Below, piece after piece: positions 1 to 9,067 of a DNA stretch of 64,000 bases. The stretch is from the NCBI RefSeq assembly GCF_016629525.1, contig NZ_AP024269.1, positions 3,906,001 through 3,970,000 of the forward strand, written 5' to 3'. How positions within the stretch are numbered: the first letter of the stretch is position 1; the number at the start of each line of letters is the position of its first letter. The notes beneath the pieces were generated by a model. That model ran no database searches. It was not told the origin of the DNA and saw nothing but the letters and a program-made list of their open reading frames with translations. Both the position numbers and the translations under genes were made by a program. The DNA comes from Kaistia sp. 32K. Lineage in GTDB: Bacteria > Pseudomonadota > Alphaproteobacteria > Rhizobiales > Kaistiaceae.

Positions 1-1179
1 AACGACATGGGCATGCCGGACCTCTTGAAGTCGATCGAGAAGGTCGACGACCACACGGTCAAGTTCACGCTGAGCCGCCCCGAGGCGCCCTTCCTCGCCA
101 ATCTGGCGATGGACTTCGCCACCATCTTCTCGGCCGAGTTCGCCGACGCGATGCTGAAGGCCGGAACGCCGGAGCAGCTCGACCAGGTGCCGGTCGGCAC
201 CGGTCCCTTCTCCTTCGTCACCTACCAGAAGGATTCCGTGATCCGCTTCAAGGCGTTCGCGGATTATTGGGGCGGCCAGCCCAAGATCGACGGCCTCGTC
301 TTCGCGATCACCAAGGATCCGACGGCGCGCTGGTCGAAGCTGCAGAAGGGCGAATGCCAGATCATGGCCTATCCGAACCCTGCCGACCTGGAGGCGATCG
401 GCAAGGATCCGAACGTCAACCTGTTGCAGCAGGCCGGCCTCAACATCGGCTACCTCGCCTTCAACGTGCAGAAGAAGCCGTTCGACGACAAGCGCGTCCG
501 CCTGGCGATGGCGCATGCCATCGACAAGGACACGATCCTCAAGGACGTCTATCTCGGCGCCGGCCAGTCGGCCAAGAACCTGATCCCGCCGACGATCTGG
601 AGCTACAACGACAAGGTCGTCGACTACGACTACGATCCGGAAAAGGCCAAGGCGCTCCTGAAGGAAGCCGGCCTCGAGGGCGGCTTCGAGACGGATCTCT
701 GGTGGATGCCGGTGCAGCGTCCGTACAACCCGAACGCCAAGCGCGTCGCCGAGATCATCCAGGCCGACCTCGCCAAGCTCAACATCAAGGCCAATCTGGT
801 CTCCTATGAATGGGGCGAGTACCGCAAGCGCATGCAGGCGGGCGAGCACCAGATGGGCCAGCTCGGCTGGACCGGCGACAATGGCGATCCCGACAACTTC
901 TTCTTCCTGCTCAGCTGCGAGGCGGCCCGCCCGGGCGGCCAGAACCTGGCCAAGTGGTGCAACAAGGAGTTCGACGACCGGCTGAACAAGGCCAAGACCC
1001 TGTTCGACAAGGCCGAGCGCACCAAGCTCTATGAAGAGATGCAGGTCATCCAGCACGATGACTATCCGGTGATGCCGATCGCCCACTCGGTCGTGTTCGA
1101 ACCGACCCGCAAGGAGGTCAGCGGCTACAAGGTGAGCCCGCTCGGCCGGCATGAGTTCACGGATGTCGAGCTGAAGTAA
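1..1179 (+). CDS. ABC transporter substrate-binding protein, family 5 (partial, N-terminus outside window)
   Basis: This is the C-terminal 392 residues of a periplasmic peptide/nickel-type (SBP_bac_5, DppA-like) binding protein that delivers its ligand to the permease encoded just downstream. The reading frame is open from base 1, so the gene and its signal peptide begin before the window. Family features include the GTGPF stretch near the left edge, the KPFDDKRVRLAMAHAID segment and the GDNGDPDNFF segment that lines the ligand cleft in this family. The five-gene order (binding protein, two permeases, two ATPases) is the classical dpp/opp layout. The ligand cannot be told from sequence: di- or oligopeptide is the default, other small solutes are possible. 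Confidence 0.93.
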   Translation, partial: NDMGMPDLLKSIEKVDDHTVKFTLSRPEAPFLANLAMDFATIFSAEFADAMLKAGTPEQLDQVPVGTGPFSFVTYQKDSVIRFKAFADYWGGQPKIDGLVFAITKDPTARWSKLQKGECQIMAYPNPADLEAIGKDPNVNLLQQAGLNIGYLAFNVQKKPFDDKRVRLAMAHAIDKDTILKDVYLGAGQSAKNLIPPTIWSYNDKVVDYDYDPEKAKALLKEAGLEGGFETDLWWMPVQRPYNPNAKRVAEIIQADLAKLNIKANLVSYEWGEYRKRMQAGEHQMGQLGWTGDNGDPDNFFFLLSCEAARPGGQNLAKWCNKEFDDRLNKAKTLFDKAERTKLYEEMQVIQHDDYPVMPIAHSVVFEPTRKEVSGYKVSPLGRHEFTDVELK

Positions 1180-1193
1180 GGCTCTCAGGCGAT

Positions 1194-1232
1194 ACCGGAG
1201 CGGGCGGCGGCGACACCGCCCTCCGCTTCGGT
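1194..1232 (+). terminator. Stem-loop between binding protein and permease genes (attenuator-like)
   Basis: An imperfect GC-rich hairpin lies in the 111-bp gap. Arms ACCG, GCGG and GGCGG on the left pair with CCGCC, CCGC and CGGT on the right around a CGACA loop, with small internal loops. It is followed only by a weak T-rich stretch. Such hairpins between a binding-protein gene and its permease often protect the upstream message and lower downstream expression; that role is inferred. Confidence 0.45.
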
Positions 1233-1290
1233 CATCTGTTTCTGGACCAGGCGGCGCAGTCTCTGCGCTCGCCCACCACGGGTCCCCAAA

Positions 1291-2301
1291 ATGCTCGGTT
1301 TCATTGTTCGACGGGTTCTGCTCGTCATCCCGACCTTCATCGCGATCGCGTTCCTGACCTTCATCGCCATCCGCCTGGTTCCCGGCGACCCGATCGAGGT
1401 CCGCACCGGCGAGCGCGGCATCTCGCCGGAACGGCTCGCGCAGTTCCGTCACGAGCTCGGCCTCGACCAGCCGGTCTGGAAGCAGTTTCTCGATTATCTC
1501 TGGCAGCTCGCGCACGGCAATTTCGGCACCTCGACCTCGACCCATGCGCCGGTCCTGACCGAGTTCCTGACGCTGTTCCCGGCGACGCTGGAGCTCGCCA
1601 TCAGCGCCATGCTGTTCGCCACCATCCTCGGCATCCCGGCCGGCGTCATCGCCGCGACGAGGCGTGGCACCGTCGTCGACTACGGGCTGATGGGCGCGGC
1701 GCTGACCGGCTTCTCCATGCCGGTGTTCTGGTGGGGCCTGCTGCTGATCCTGCTGTTCTCGGTCAATCTCGGCTGGACCCCGGTCTCCGGCCGCATCGAC
1801 CTGCTCTATTATTTCGAGCCCGTCACCGGCTTCATGCTGATCGACAGCTGGCTCTCCGGCGAGGAAGGCGCGTTCAGCTCGGCGGTGTCGCATCTGATCC
1901 TGCCAACCATCGTTCTCGGCACCATCCCGCTCGCCACCATCGCCCGCATGACCCGCTCGGCCATGCTGGAAATCCTCGGCGAGGACTATGTCCGCACCGC
2001 CCGCGCCAAGGGACTTTCGCCGTTCCGCGTCGTCGGCGTGCATGCGCTCCGCAACGCACTGATCCCGGTCGTCACCGTGATCGGCCTGCAGGTCGGCGCG
2101 CTGATGGCCGGCGCGGTGCTGACCGAATACATCTTCTCCTGGCCCGGCGTCGGCTCCTGGCTGATCGAATCCATCAACCGCCGCGACTATCCGGTGCTGC
2201 AGGGCGGAATCCTGCTCGTCTCCGCCATCGTCATCCTGATCAACATTCTCGTCGATCTGCTCTACGGCGTGCTCAATCCGAGGATCCGCCATGCCCGCTG
2301 A
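1291..2301 (+). CDS. DppB-like ABC transporter permease
   Basis: Inner-membrane permease subunit of the peptide-type importer, 336 residues, the usual length. The N-terminus has the family pattern: a first membrane helix followed by RLVPGDP near residue 30 and a long periplasmic segment. The cytoplasmic coupling (EAA) loop lies near residues 230-250 with EDYVRTARAKGLS followed by alanine/asparagine-rich sequence. About six membrane helices are evident. It ends with the typical NPRIR tail. It overlaps the next permease gene by 11 bp, so translation is probably coupled. It should pair with the downstream DppC-like subunit as a heterodimer. Confidence 0.95.
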   Translation: MLGFIVRRVLLVIPTFIAIAFLTFIAIRLVPGDPIEVRTGERGISPERLAQFRHELGLDQPVWKQFLDYLWQLAHGNFGTSTSTHAPVLTEFLTLFPATLELAISAMLFATILGIPAGVIAATRRGTVVDYGLMGAALTGFSMPVFWWGLLLILLFSVNLGWTPVSGRIDLLYYFEPVTGFMLIDSWLSGEEGAFSSAVSHLILPTIVLGTIPLATIARMTRSAMLEILGEDYVRTARAKGLSPFRVVGVHALRNALIPVVTVIGLQVGALMAGAVLTEYIFSWPGVGSWLIESINRRDYPVLQGGILLVSAIVILINILVDLLYGVLNPRIRHAR

Positions 2302-3202
2302 CAGCACCGCGACCGCCGCCGCGCCGCGGCCAAAAGCGCCGCCCGGCCCGTTCGTCTCGTTCTTCCGCGACTTCTCCGAAAACCGCGCCGCGCTGGTCGG
2401 ACTGATCCTGCTGTCGCTGCTCGTCTTCGTCGCCATCTTCGCCAATGTGATCGCGCCCTATTCGCCCTACGAGCAGTTCCGCGAATTCACCCGCATCCCG
2501 CCAGCCTGGGCCGAGGGGGGCAACCGCGCCTTCCTGCTGGGCACCGACGAGATCGGCCGCGACATGCTCTCGCGCCTGATCTTTGGCGCGCGGCTGTCGC
2601 TGTTCATCGGCCTTTCGGTCGTCGTCGCCTCGATGGCGGCCGGCATCGCGCTCGGCCTGGTCGCTGCCTTCGCGCCCGGCTGGCCGTCGATCGTCATCAT
2701 GCGGGCGATGGACGTCATCCTGTCGGTGCCGAGCCTGCTGCTCGCCATCGTCATCGTCGCCATCATCGGCCCGAGCCTGACCAACACGATCATCGCCATC
2801 ACGGTGGTCTACCTGCCCTATTACGTCCGCCTGGTGCGCGCCTCGGCGCTGCAGGAGAAGACGCGCGACTATGTGACGGCGGCCCGCGTCGGCGGCGCCG
2901 GCACGTTCCGCATCATGTTCCGCACCGTGCTGCCCAACTGCATGGCGCCGATCATCGTGCAGGCGGCGCTGACCATCTCGAACGCCATCCTCGAGGCGGC
3001 GGCGCTCGGCTTCCTCGGCCTCGGCGCCCAGCCGCCCTCGCCCGAATGGGGCGCGATGCTCGCCTCGGCGCGCGAATTCCTGCAATCGGCGCCCTGGATC
3101 GTCACCGAGCCCGGCCTCGCCATCCTGATCACCGTGCTCGCGATCAACCTGGTCGGCGACGGCCTGCGCGACGCGCTCGACCCGAAGATGCGGAGGAGCT
3201 GA
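2291..3202 (+). CDS. DppC-like ABC transporter permease
   Basis: Second inner-membrane subunit of the peptide-type importer, 303 residues. A short cytoplasmic N-terminus rich in proline and alanine precedes the first helix. The DppC hallmark GTDEIGRDMLSRLIFGARLS is at about residues 84-104 and the coupling loop TRDYVTAARVGGAG at about 190-203. It ends in GDGLRDALDPKMRRS, the standard end of this family. It starts inside the end of the upstream permease gene and stops two bases before the ATPase gene, so the whole set reads as one operon. Confidence 0.95.
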   Translation: MPADSTATAAAPRPKAPPGPFVSFFRDFSENRAALVGLILLSLLVFVAIFANVIAPYSPYEQFREFTRIPPAWAEGGNRAFLLGTDEIGRDMLSRLIFGARLSLFIGLSVVVASMAAGIALGLVAAFAPGWPSIVIMRAMDVILSVPSLLLAIVIVAIIGPSLTNTIIAITVVYLPYYVRLVRASALQEKTRDYVTAARVGGAGTFRIMFRTVLPNCMAPIIVQAALTISNAILEAAALGFLGLGAQPPSPEWGAMLASAREFLQSAPWIVTEPGLAILITVLAINLVGDGLRDALDPKMRRS

Positions 3203-3204
3203 CC

Positions 3205-4208
3205 ATGCCGCTTCTCGAAATCAACGACCTGACGGTCGACTTCCGCACCGGCTCCGGCCAGTTCCGCGCCGTCGACGGCGTTTCGCTCAGCGTCGATCGC
3301 GGCGAGATCCTCGCCATCGTCGGCGAGAGCGGCTCCGGCAAGTCGGTTGCCATGCTCGCCGTGATGGGGCTGCTGCCCTGGACCGCCACCGTCACGGCGA
3401 AGACCCTCGCCTTCGACGGTCGGGACCTGCTGACGCTGACGCCGCGCGAGCGGCGCCGGGTGATCGGCAAGGACATGGCGATGATCTTCCAGGAGCCGAT
3501 GTCGAGCCTCAACCCGTGCTTCACGGTCGGCTATCAGATCGGCGAGAGCCTGAAGACGCATCTCGGCCTCACCAAGCGCGAGCGCCGCGAACGCTCGATC
3601 GAGCTTCTGAACGCCGTCGGCATTCCCGATCCCGAGCGCCGGCTCTCCGCCTTCCCGCACCAGCTCTCCGGCGGCATGAGCCAGCGCGTGATGATCGCCA
3701 TCGCGCTCGCCTGCCGGCCGAAGCTGATCATCGCCGACGAGCCGACGACCGCGCTCGACGTCACCATCCAGGCGCAGATCCTCGAACTCCTCGTCTCGCT
3801 GCAGCGGGAGACCGAGACCGGCCTCGTCCTCATCACGCACGACATGGGCGTCGTCGCCGAAACGGCCGAGCGCGTCTCGGTGCACTATGCCGGGCAGAAG
3901 ATCGAGGAGCAGCCGGTCGGCCCGCTCTTCGCCGATCCGCATCATCCCTATACGGCGGCGCTGCTCGCCGCCCTGCCGGAGCGCGCCAGGGGCAAGCTCC
4001 TGCCCTCGATCCCCGGCGTCGTGCCCGGCCAGTTCGACCGGCCGCCGGCCTGCCTGTTCGAGCCGCGCTGCCGCTTCGCCACCGACCGCTGCCGCACCAA
4101 GGTGCCGCCGCGCCAGGGCGCGATCGCCGGCTTCGCGCTCTGCCACTATCCGCTGACGCATGGCCGGCCGATCGGCCATCCCCACCCCGAAGGCAGGGAG
4201 GTCGCGGC

Positions 4209-4212
<4 letters not shown>
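3205..4212 (+). CDS. DppD-like ABC transporter ATP-binding protein
   Basis: First of two ATPases that power the importer, 335 residues. Walker A GESGSGKS is at residues 40-47, the signature LSGGMSQR at about 154-161 and Walker [13 protein letters not shown] at about 174-185. A C-terminal oligopeptide-transporter extension with the cysteine pattern CLFEPRC (about 283-289) and two later cysteines fits the iron-sulfur-like cluster region seen in this subfamily. The start is the ATG two bases after the permease stop; a longer open frame upstream overlaps the permease and was not used. Its stop overlaps the next start as ATGA. Confidence 0.95.
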
Positions 4213-5195
<983 letters not shown>

Positions 5196-5210
5196 ACAGC
5201 GGAGAAGTCG

Positions 5211-5714
5211 TCAAGGCGCGCCGGGGACGACCATACGGCGCAGCGTGCCGTCGCGCAGCCAGAACTGATGGTAGAGCGCGGCGGCGGCATGCAGCGCGAT
5301 CAGGACGATGAACGCCGGCTTGCCGAGTTCGTGGATGCCTCCGAACGACCGCGAGACATAGATCGCGAGCAGCCCGGTGACCGGTACGGCGACGAGGAGG
5401 ACATAAAAGGCGACGTGGGCGGCGCTCGCCAGCCGGGCGGCGAGGCGCCCCGCCGTTTCCAGCGGGCGCGGCGTGCTTCGGGTCAGCCGAAGGGCGAGCC
5501 GGAGCAGGACGAGAATCAGGATCGCGATCCCGACCCAGTAATGCGCCGTCGCGAGCGCCGCATCCGAGGCGGAGACGGGCGTGCCGCGCAGGGCGCCACG
5601 CTGGGCGTGGCTCATGCTCTCGCCGAAGACGAGCTGGAACAGAACCAGCAGGGCTATGACCCAATGCAGGCCCACCTGCAGGGGCGAATAGCCACGAACA
5701 TCGGAACCAGTCAT
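5211..5714 (-). CDS. Cytochrome b561 family protein
   Basis: Small four-helix inner-membrane di-heme cytochrome, 167 residues, which would move electrons from the quinol pool or to periplasmic partners. Histidines that may ligate heme occur in LHWVIALL (first helix), HYWVG, AHVAFYVLL and ALHAAAALYHQFW. The start chosen is the ATG preceded by GGAGAGAG at good spacing; an in-frame codon 17 residues upstream has no such site. The gene is convergent with the ABC operon and divergent from the CobW-type gene. An Irr-like iron box lies about 50 bp upstream, which would fit iron or heme control. Confidence 0.88.
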   Translation of the reverse strand: MTGSDVRGYSPLQVGLHWVIALLVLFQLVFGESMSHAQRGALRGTPVSASDAALATAHYWVGIAILILVLLRLALRLTRSTPRPLETAGRLAARLASAAHVAFYVLLVAVPVTGLLAIYVSRSFGGIHELGKPAFIVLIALHAAAALYHQFWLRDGTLRRMVVPGAP

Positions 5715-5766
5715 GCGTCTCTCTCCAGGCGAGCCGGCGGGCGGCCGGCGGCGCAACCAGATCAAG

Positions 5767-5783
5767 ATTAGATTCGTTCTAAA
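5767..5783 (-). promoter_or_regulatory. Candidate Irr iron control element (ICE-like box) upstream of cytochrome b561
   Basis: On the minus strand the sequence is TTTAGAA-CGA-ATCTAAT. The known alphaproteobacterial ICE consensus is TTTAGAA-N3-TTCTAAA; the left half matches fully and the right half at 5 of 7 positions. It sits 53 bp before the b561 start and about 120 bp before the divergent CobW-type gene. Control by Irr is inferred. Confidence 0.4.
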
Positions 5784-5901
5784 TTAAGGCGCGAAGCGCC
5801 CGAGCGCTGACCCATCGCAATCGGCGCCGACATCCCTTATATCAGGCGGCAACCCATTCCCCCCTTTTGCGCGGGCTGATGCTCCGCGCCGGAGATCTCT
5901 C

Positions 5902-6978
5902 ATGACGGAAACCCAGATCCCGGTCACCGTGCTCACCGGCTATCTCGGCGCCGGCAAGACGACGCTTCTGAACCGCATCCTGTCGGAAAACCACGGCAAG
6001 AAATACGCCGTCGTCGTCAACGAGTTCGGCGAGATCGGCATCGACAACGACCTCATCGTCGAGAGCGACGAAGAGATCTACGAGATGAACAATGGCTGCG
6101 TCTGCTGCACGGTGCGCGGCGATCTGATCCGCGTCGTCGAGGGACTGATGAAGCGCCCCGGCGGCTTCGACGGCATCCTGGTCGAGACGACCGGCCTCGC
6201 CAATCCGGCCCCCGTCGCGCAGACCTTCTTCATGGATGACGACGTGCGCGCCAAGTCGCGCCTCGACGCCGTCGTCACCGTCGCCGACGCGATGAACCTT
6301 TTGACCCGGCTCGACGACGCTCCGGAAGCCGAAGAGCAGATCGCCTTCGCCGACGTCATCCTGCTCAACAAGTCCGACCTCGTCGACGCCGAGAAGCTGG
6401 CCGCCGTCGAGCGTCGCATCCGTGACATCAACCCGCACGCGACGATCCACCGGACCGAGCGCTGCGCCATCGACCTCTCCAAGGTGCTCGATCGCGGCGC
6501 CTTCGATCTCGACCGCATCCTGACGCTGGACCCGGAATTCCTCGAGGGCGAGGATCACGAGCACGTCCATGACGAGAATTGCGGCCACGACCACCATGGC
6601 CACGATCACCATCATCATGACCACGATCACCACGATCATGATCACGACCATCACCACCACCATCCGCGCCACGACGAATCCGTCTTCTCGGTCTCGCTGC
6701 GCGGCGGCACGCTCGATCCCAACAAGTTCTTCCCCTGGATCCAGGAAGTGACGCAGGTCGAAGGCCCGAACATCCTGCGCCTGAAGGGCATCCTGGCGAT
6801 GGACCGCGATCCCGATCGCTACGTGCTGCAGGGCGTGCACATGATCATCGAGGGCACGCATCAGCGTCCGTGGGCGGAAGGCGAGAAGCGCGAGAGCCGC
6901 CTCGTCTTCATCGGCCGCAAGCTGAACGAGGAGGCCCTGCGCAAGAGCTTCGAAGCCTGCCTGATGCCGGCGGCCTGA
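5902..6978 (+). CDS. CobW/COG0523-family metal GTPase (G3E family)
   Basis: Predicted GTP-dependent metal chaperone or insertase, 358 residues. The P-loop GYLGAGKT is at residues 13-20, the COG0523 metal motif GCVCCT at 65-70 and the guanine-specificity motif NKSD at 156-159. A histidine/aspartate-rich loop of about 40 residues follows near 218-259, then the C-terminal CobW domain. Such histidine loops usually buffer zinc, cobalt or nickel. The family delivers metal to enzymes such as cobaltochelatase or, under zinc limitation, other zinc proteins; which metal applies here is not shown. No convincing Zur operator was seen upstream. A WD40 gene follows in the same direction and may be co-transcribed. 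Confidence 0.92.
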   Translation: MTETQIPVTVLTGYLGAGKTTLLNRILSENHGKKYAVVVNEFGEIGIDNDLIVESDEEIYEMNNGCVCCTVRGDLIRVVEGLMKRPGGFDGILVETTGLANPAPVAQTFFMDDDVRAKSRLDAVVTVADAMNLLTRLDDAPEAEEQIAFADVILLNKSDLVDAEKLAAVERRIRDINPHATIHRTERCAIDLSKVLDRGAFDLDRILTLDPEFLEGEDHEHVHDENCGHDHHGHDHHHHDHDHHDHDHDHHHHHPRHDESVFSVSLRGGTLDPNKFFPWIQEVTQVEGPNILRLKGILAMDRDPDRYVLQGVHMIIEGTHQRPWAEGEKRESRLVFIGRKLNEEALRKSFEACLMPAA

Positions 6979-7043
6979 CGGCCGCATTCCCTTCGACCGC
7001 ATCGCTCCGGCCCCGGCCGGGGCGATCGACGACCTAGCTGACC

Positions 7044-7068
7044 GGCATTTTCTTGCCTCGAAAATGCC
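7044..7068 (+). other. Hairpin between CobW-type and WD40 genes
   Basis: A 9-bp perfect stem GGCATTTTC / GAAAATGCC with a 7-base loop lies in the gap. There is no following T-run, so it may be a processing or mild attenuation site rather than a terminator. Confidence 0.3.
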
Positions 7069-7095
7069 CTGCACGACATCGACCGGAAGAGCCTC

Positions 7096-8079
7096 TTGCC
7101 CACCATCCAGTCCTTTCCTCTCGACGCCTATGTCGTCGCGGCGCAGTTTCTCGGCGCCGAGCCCGTCTTCGCGCTTGGCGACGGCGCGGTCGCCCGGGTC
7201 GACGGCCCCTCGGCCGAAAAGCTCAGCGTTCATTCCGGCGGCCTGCTCGCCGCCGCCCGCACGCAGGACGGCGCGCGCCTGATCACCACGGGCGATGACG
7301 GCCGCGTCTGCGCCATCGACGCGAGCGGCAAGGTCACGGAACTGGCGAGCCAGCCGAAGAAGTGGATCGACCAGGTCGCCTGCGGCCCGGACGGCATCAT
7401 CGCCTATGCCAGCGGCCGCCAGGTCTTCGTCCGTTTCGCCGACGGGCGCGAGCGCGTGCTCGAGCATGAGCGCACCGCCGCCGGCCTCGCCTTCGCGCCG
7501 AAGGGGCTCCGCCTCGCCGTCGCGCGCTACAATGGCGTCTCGCTCTGGTGGATCGGCACCGACGCCAAGCCGACCGAATTCGAATGGAAGGGCTCGCATC
7601 TCAGCGTCACCTTCTCGCCGGACGGCAAGAGCGTGATCACCTCGATGCAGGAGAATTCGCTGCATGGCTGGCGCGTCGCCGATGGCGGCGGCCACATGCG
7701 GATGTCCGGCTATCCCGGCAAGGTGAAGTCGATGTCGTGGTCGCCCAAGGGCCGCTTCCTCGCGACCTCTGGCGCGGAAATGGCGGTGCTCTGGCCGTTC
7801 CACTTCAAGGACGGCCCGATGGGCAAGCAGCCGCTGCAGTTAGGCACCCGCGACCAGGTCGTCACCTTCGTCGCCTGCCACCCGACCGAGGAGGTCGTGG
7901 CGATCGGCTACAAGGACGGCATGGTGCTGGCGGTCCGTTTCGCCGACAGCGACGAGGCGATCCTGCGCAAGCCCGGCGAAGGCGGCGCGGTCAGCGCGCT
8001 CGCCTGGGACAAGAAGGGCGTCCGCCTCGCCTTCGGCACCGAGGGCGGCGAAGCCGGCGTGATCGACCTCGCCGGCTGA
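7096..8079 (+). CDS. WD40 repeat protein paired with CobW-type GTPase
   Basis: Cytoplasmic beta-propeller protein, 327 residues, no signal peptide. Repeated segments of about 40 residues carry the pattern of small residue, S(P/W)DG/KG, hydrophobic strand and terminal W or S, for example SPDGKSVITS and SPKGRFLATSG, consistent with six or seven blades. The chosen start is TTG, because GGAAGAG lies just upstream and no in-frame ATG exists nearby. The gene follows the CobW-type GTPase in the same direction, suggesting a shared role as a scaffold for metal delivery, but the reaction is unknown. Naming beyond the repeat family is not supported. Confidence 0.8.
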   Translation: MPTIQSFPLDAYVVAAQFLGAEPVFALGDGAVARVDGPSAEKLSVHSGGLLAAARTQDGARLITTGDDGRVCAIDASGKVTELASQPKKWIDQVACGPDGIIAYASGRQVFVRFADGRERVLEHERTAAGLAFAPKGLRLAVARYNGVSLWWIGTDAKPTEFEWKGSHLSVTFSPDGKSVITSMQENSLHGWRVADGGGHMRMSGYPGKVKSMSWSPKGRFLATSGAEMAVLWPFHFKDGPMGKQPLQLGTRDQVVTFVACHPTEEVVAIGYKDGMVLAVRFADSDEAILRKPGEGGAVSALAWDKKGVRLAFGTEGGEAGVIDLAG

Positions 8080-8295
8080 GGGCGTCCCGAAACACGGCCC
8101 TCATTCAGAGGTCATCGAAGGCCGTCATGCCGTCTGCGGCGCATGACCAGGACGCGTCGCCCCGGCGGAGGCCGGGGCCCATAGACACCGACCGAGCAAA
8201 CCGTGACCGGCCCTCTGGTCATAAGCCCGTGGGTATGGATCCCGGCCTTCGCCGGGATGACGGCGGAGGCTCACGGCATAGGTGAAGGAAAGCCC
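8080..8295. repeat. Intergenic paired-hairpin repeat (GGATCCAT/GTCATCCC family)
   Basis: The gap between two convergent genes holds one composite element. A left hairpin CCCCGGCGGAGGCCGGGG (about 8160-8177) and a right hairpin CCCGGCCTTCGCCGGG (about 8241-8256) face each other as inverted copies, each flanked by GGAT(C)CAT-like inner and GTCATC-like outer sequence. Related copies occur near 19.6, 22.1, 33.9, 36.3 and 41.2 kb. Confidence 0.7.
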
Positions 8296-8676
8296 TCACG
8301 CCCGGCTTGGCGTGCGGCCGAAGATGGCGACGGCGAACAGCACCATGCCGAGCAGCGTGATGATCGAGCCGGCGATGACGATCGGTTCGCCCGACGGCGC
8401 GCCGCGCAGCGTCAGCACGAGGCCGGGGATCATGATCCAGAGGCCGATCGTCGACACCCAGAACTGGATGGTCGCGAGCCGGCTCGCCGCCTTGGCCGGA
8501 TTGGCGTTGTAATAGAAGCCCATCAGGGCGAGCGACACCCAGCCGATCAGGTTGAGATGGGCATGCGCCGGCGCGAGCGAGAAGTCCTGCTGCGCACCCA
8601 TGATGATGCCGCCGATCATGCCGACGATGACATAGATCACGGCCGTTCCGATGAACCACTGACTGATTTTCGGCAT
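8296..8676 (-). CDS. Small heme-copper-oxidase-like membrane protein
   Basis: Inner-membrane protein of 126 residues with four hydrophobic helices. The segment APAHAHLNLIGW (residues 36-46) resembles the histidine-bearing helix of cytochrome oxidase subunit I and NnrS-type proteins, in which paired histidines ligate heme or copper. It is far shorter than a real oxidase subunit I (about 450 residues or more), so it cannot be a complete oxidase; a heme-binding or sensory membrane protein is more likely. The start ATG has GGAGGGAC upstream. An Irr-like half box lies about 80 bp upstream. Function is not established. Confidence 0.7.
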   Translation of the reverse strand: MPKISQWFIGTAVIYVIVGMIGGIIMGAQQDFSLAPAHAHLNLIGWVSLALMGFYYNANPAKAASRLATIQFWVSTIGLWIMIPGLVLTLRGAPSGEPIVIAGSIITLLGMVLFAVAIFGRTPSRA

Positions 8677-8757
8677 GTCGTCCCTCCAGACGGACAGGGG
8701 CCGACTCAGCCCCGCGAGCGCCCCTCGGCATCCGCGGTACGACGTAACGTAAGGTGA

Positions 8758-8774
8758 GTCAAAATCATTCTAAA
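8758..8774 (-). promoter_or_regulatory. Weak ICE-like box upstream of the oxidase-like gene
   Basis: On the minus strand the sequence is TTTAGAA-TGA-TTTTGAC. The left half equals the Irr box consensus, the right half matches at only 4 of 7 positions. It resembles the box in front of cytochrome b561 3 kb away, which is the main reason to record it. Confidence 0.25.
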
Positions 8775-8922
8775 CAGCGCTGTGACAGGCGTCACAGGCG
8801 GGCGCGATCGGAGCGCCGGGCCGGAAAACCGGCCCTGAAATGAGCGACGCCGGCGCGCGACCGGGAGCTGTACGAGAGCTCGACACGGTCGCGTCTGCCG
8901 GCGCCTTACGCGGTCTGCGCGG

Positions 8923-8964
8923 AAAAGAAAAACGCCCGTCGGGGAGGAGGTCGACGGGCGTTTA
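8923..8964 (-). ncRNA. CcsR-like hairpin 3, also the rho-independent terminator of the DUF1127 transcript
   Basis: On the minus strand a 12-bp perfect stem (AAACGCCCGTCG with its complement) closes a loop with CCTCCTCCC, followed by TTTTTCTTTT. It is the last of three tandem hairpins with the same anti-Shine-Dalgarno loop. The run of T residues makes it a clear intrinsic terminator for the DUF1127 transcript on the minus strand. Confidence 0.75.
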
Positions 8965-8970
8965 GAGGGT

Positions 8971-9004
8971 GGCGCGTTGTCGGGGAGGAGGTCGACGCGG
9001 CGCC
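8971..9004 (-). ncRNA. CcsR-like hairpin 2
   Basis: The middle hairpin of the array. An inner 4-bp stem GTCG/CGAC and an outer GC-rich stem, separated by a small internal loop, present the loop CCTCCTCCCC on the minus strand. The loop is identical to that of hairpin 3. Confidence 0.65.
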
Positions 9005-9006
9005 AA

Positions 9007-9044
9007 TCGCAGAGAACGGAGGGAGGAGGGGATGTCCTCTGCGA
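9007..9044 (-). ncRNA. CcsR-like hairpin 1
   Basis: The hairpin nearest the DUF1127 gene, 23 bases after its stop codon. An 8-bp stem TCGCAGAG/CTCTGCGA closes a 22-base loop that contains CCTCCTCCC on the minus strand. In Rhodobacter sphaeroides, CcsR small RNAs with this loop are processed from the transcript of a DUF1127 gene (ccaF1); the same arrangement here supports the assignment. Confidence 0.65.
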
Positions 9045-9067
9045 ATTCCTTGAAGTCTCTAGAAGTC

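Noticed and set aside
5715..5901. Zur operator before the CobW-type gene
   Set aside because: No AT-rich inverted repeat like the alphaproteobacterial Zur site was found; the only palindromic AT-rich text resembles an Irr box instead.
5842..7803. A 653-codon frame antisense to the CobW-type and WD40 genes
   Set aside because: Shadow frame. Its His/Val/Met-rich middle is the reverse of the histidine loop of the sense gene, and no ribosome site or domain supports it.
8130..8280. Repeat hairpins as rho-independent terminators
   Set aside because: The hairpins in this and the other repeat gaps lack T-runs and occur in facing pairs shared between unrelated loci, so they were called repeats.
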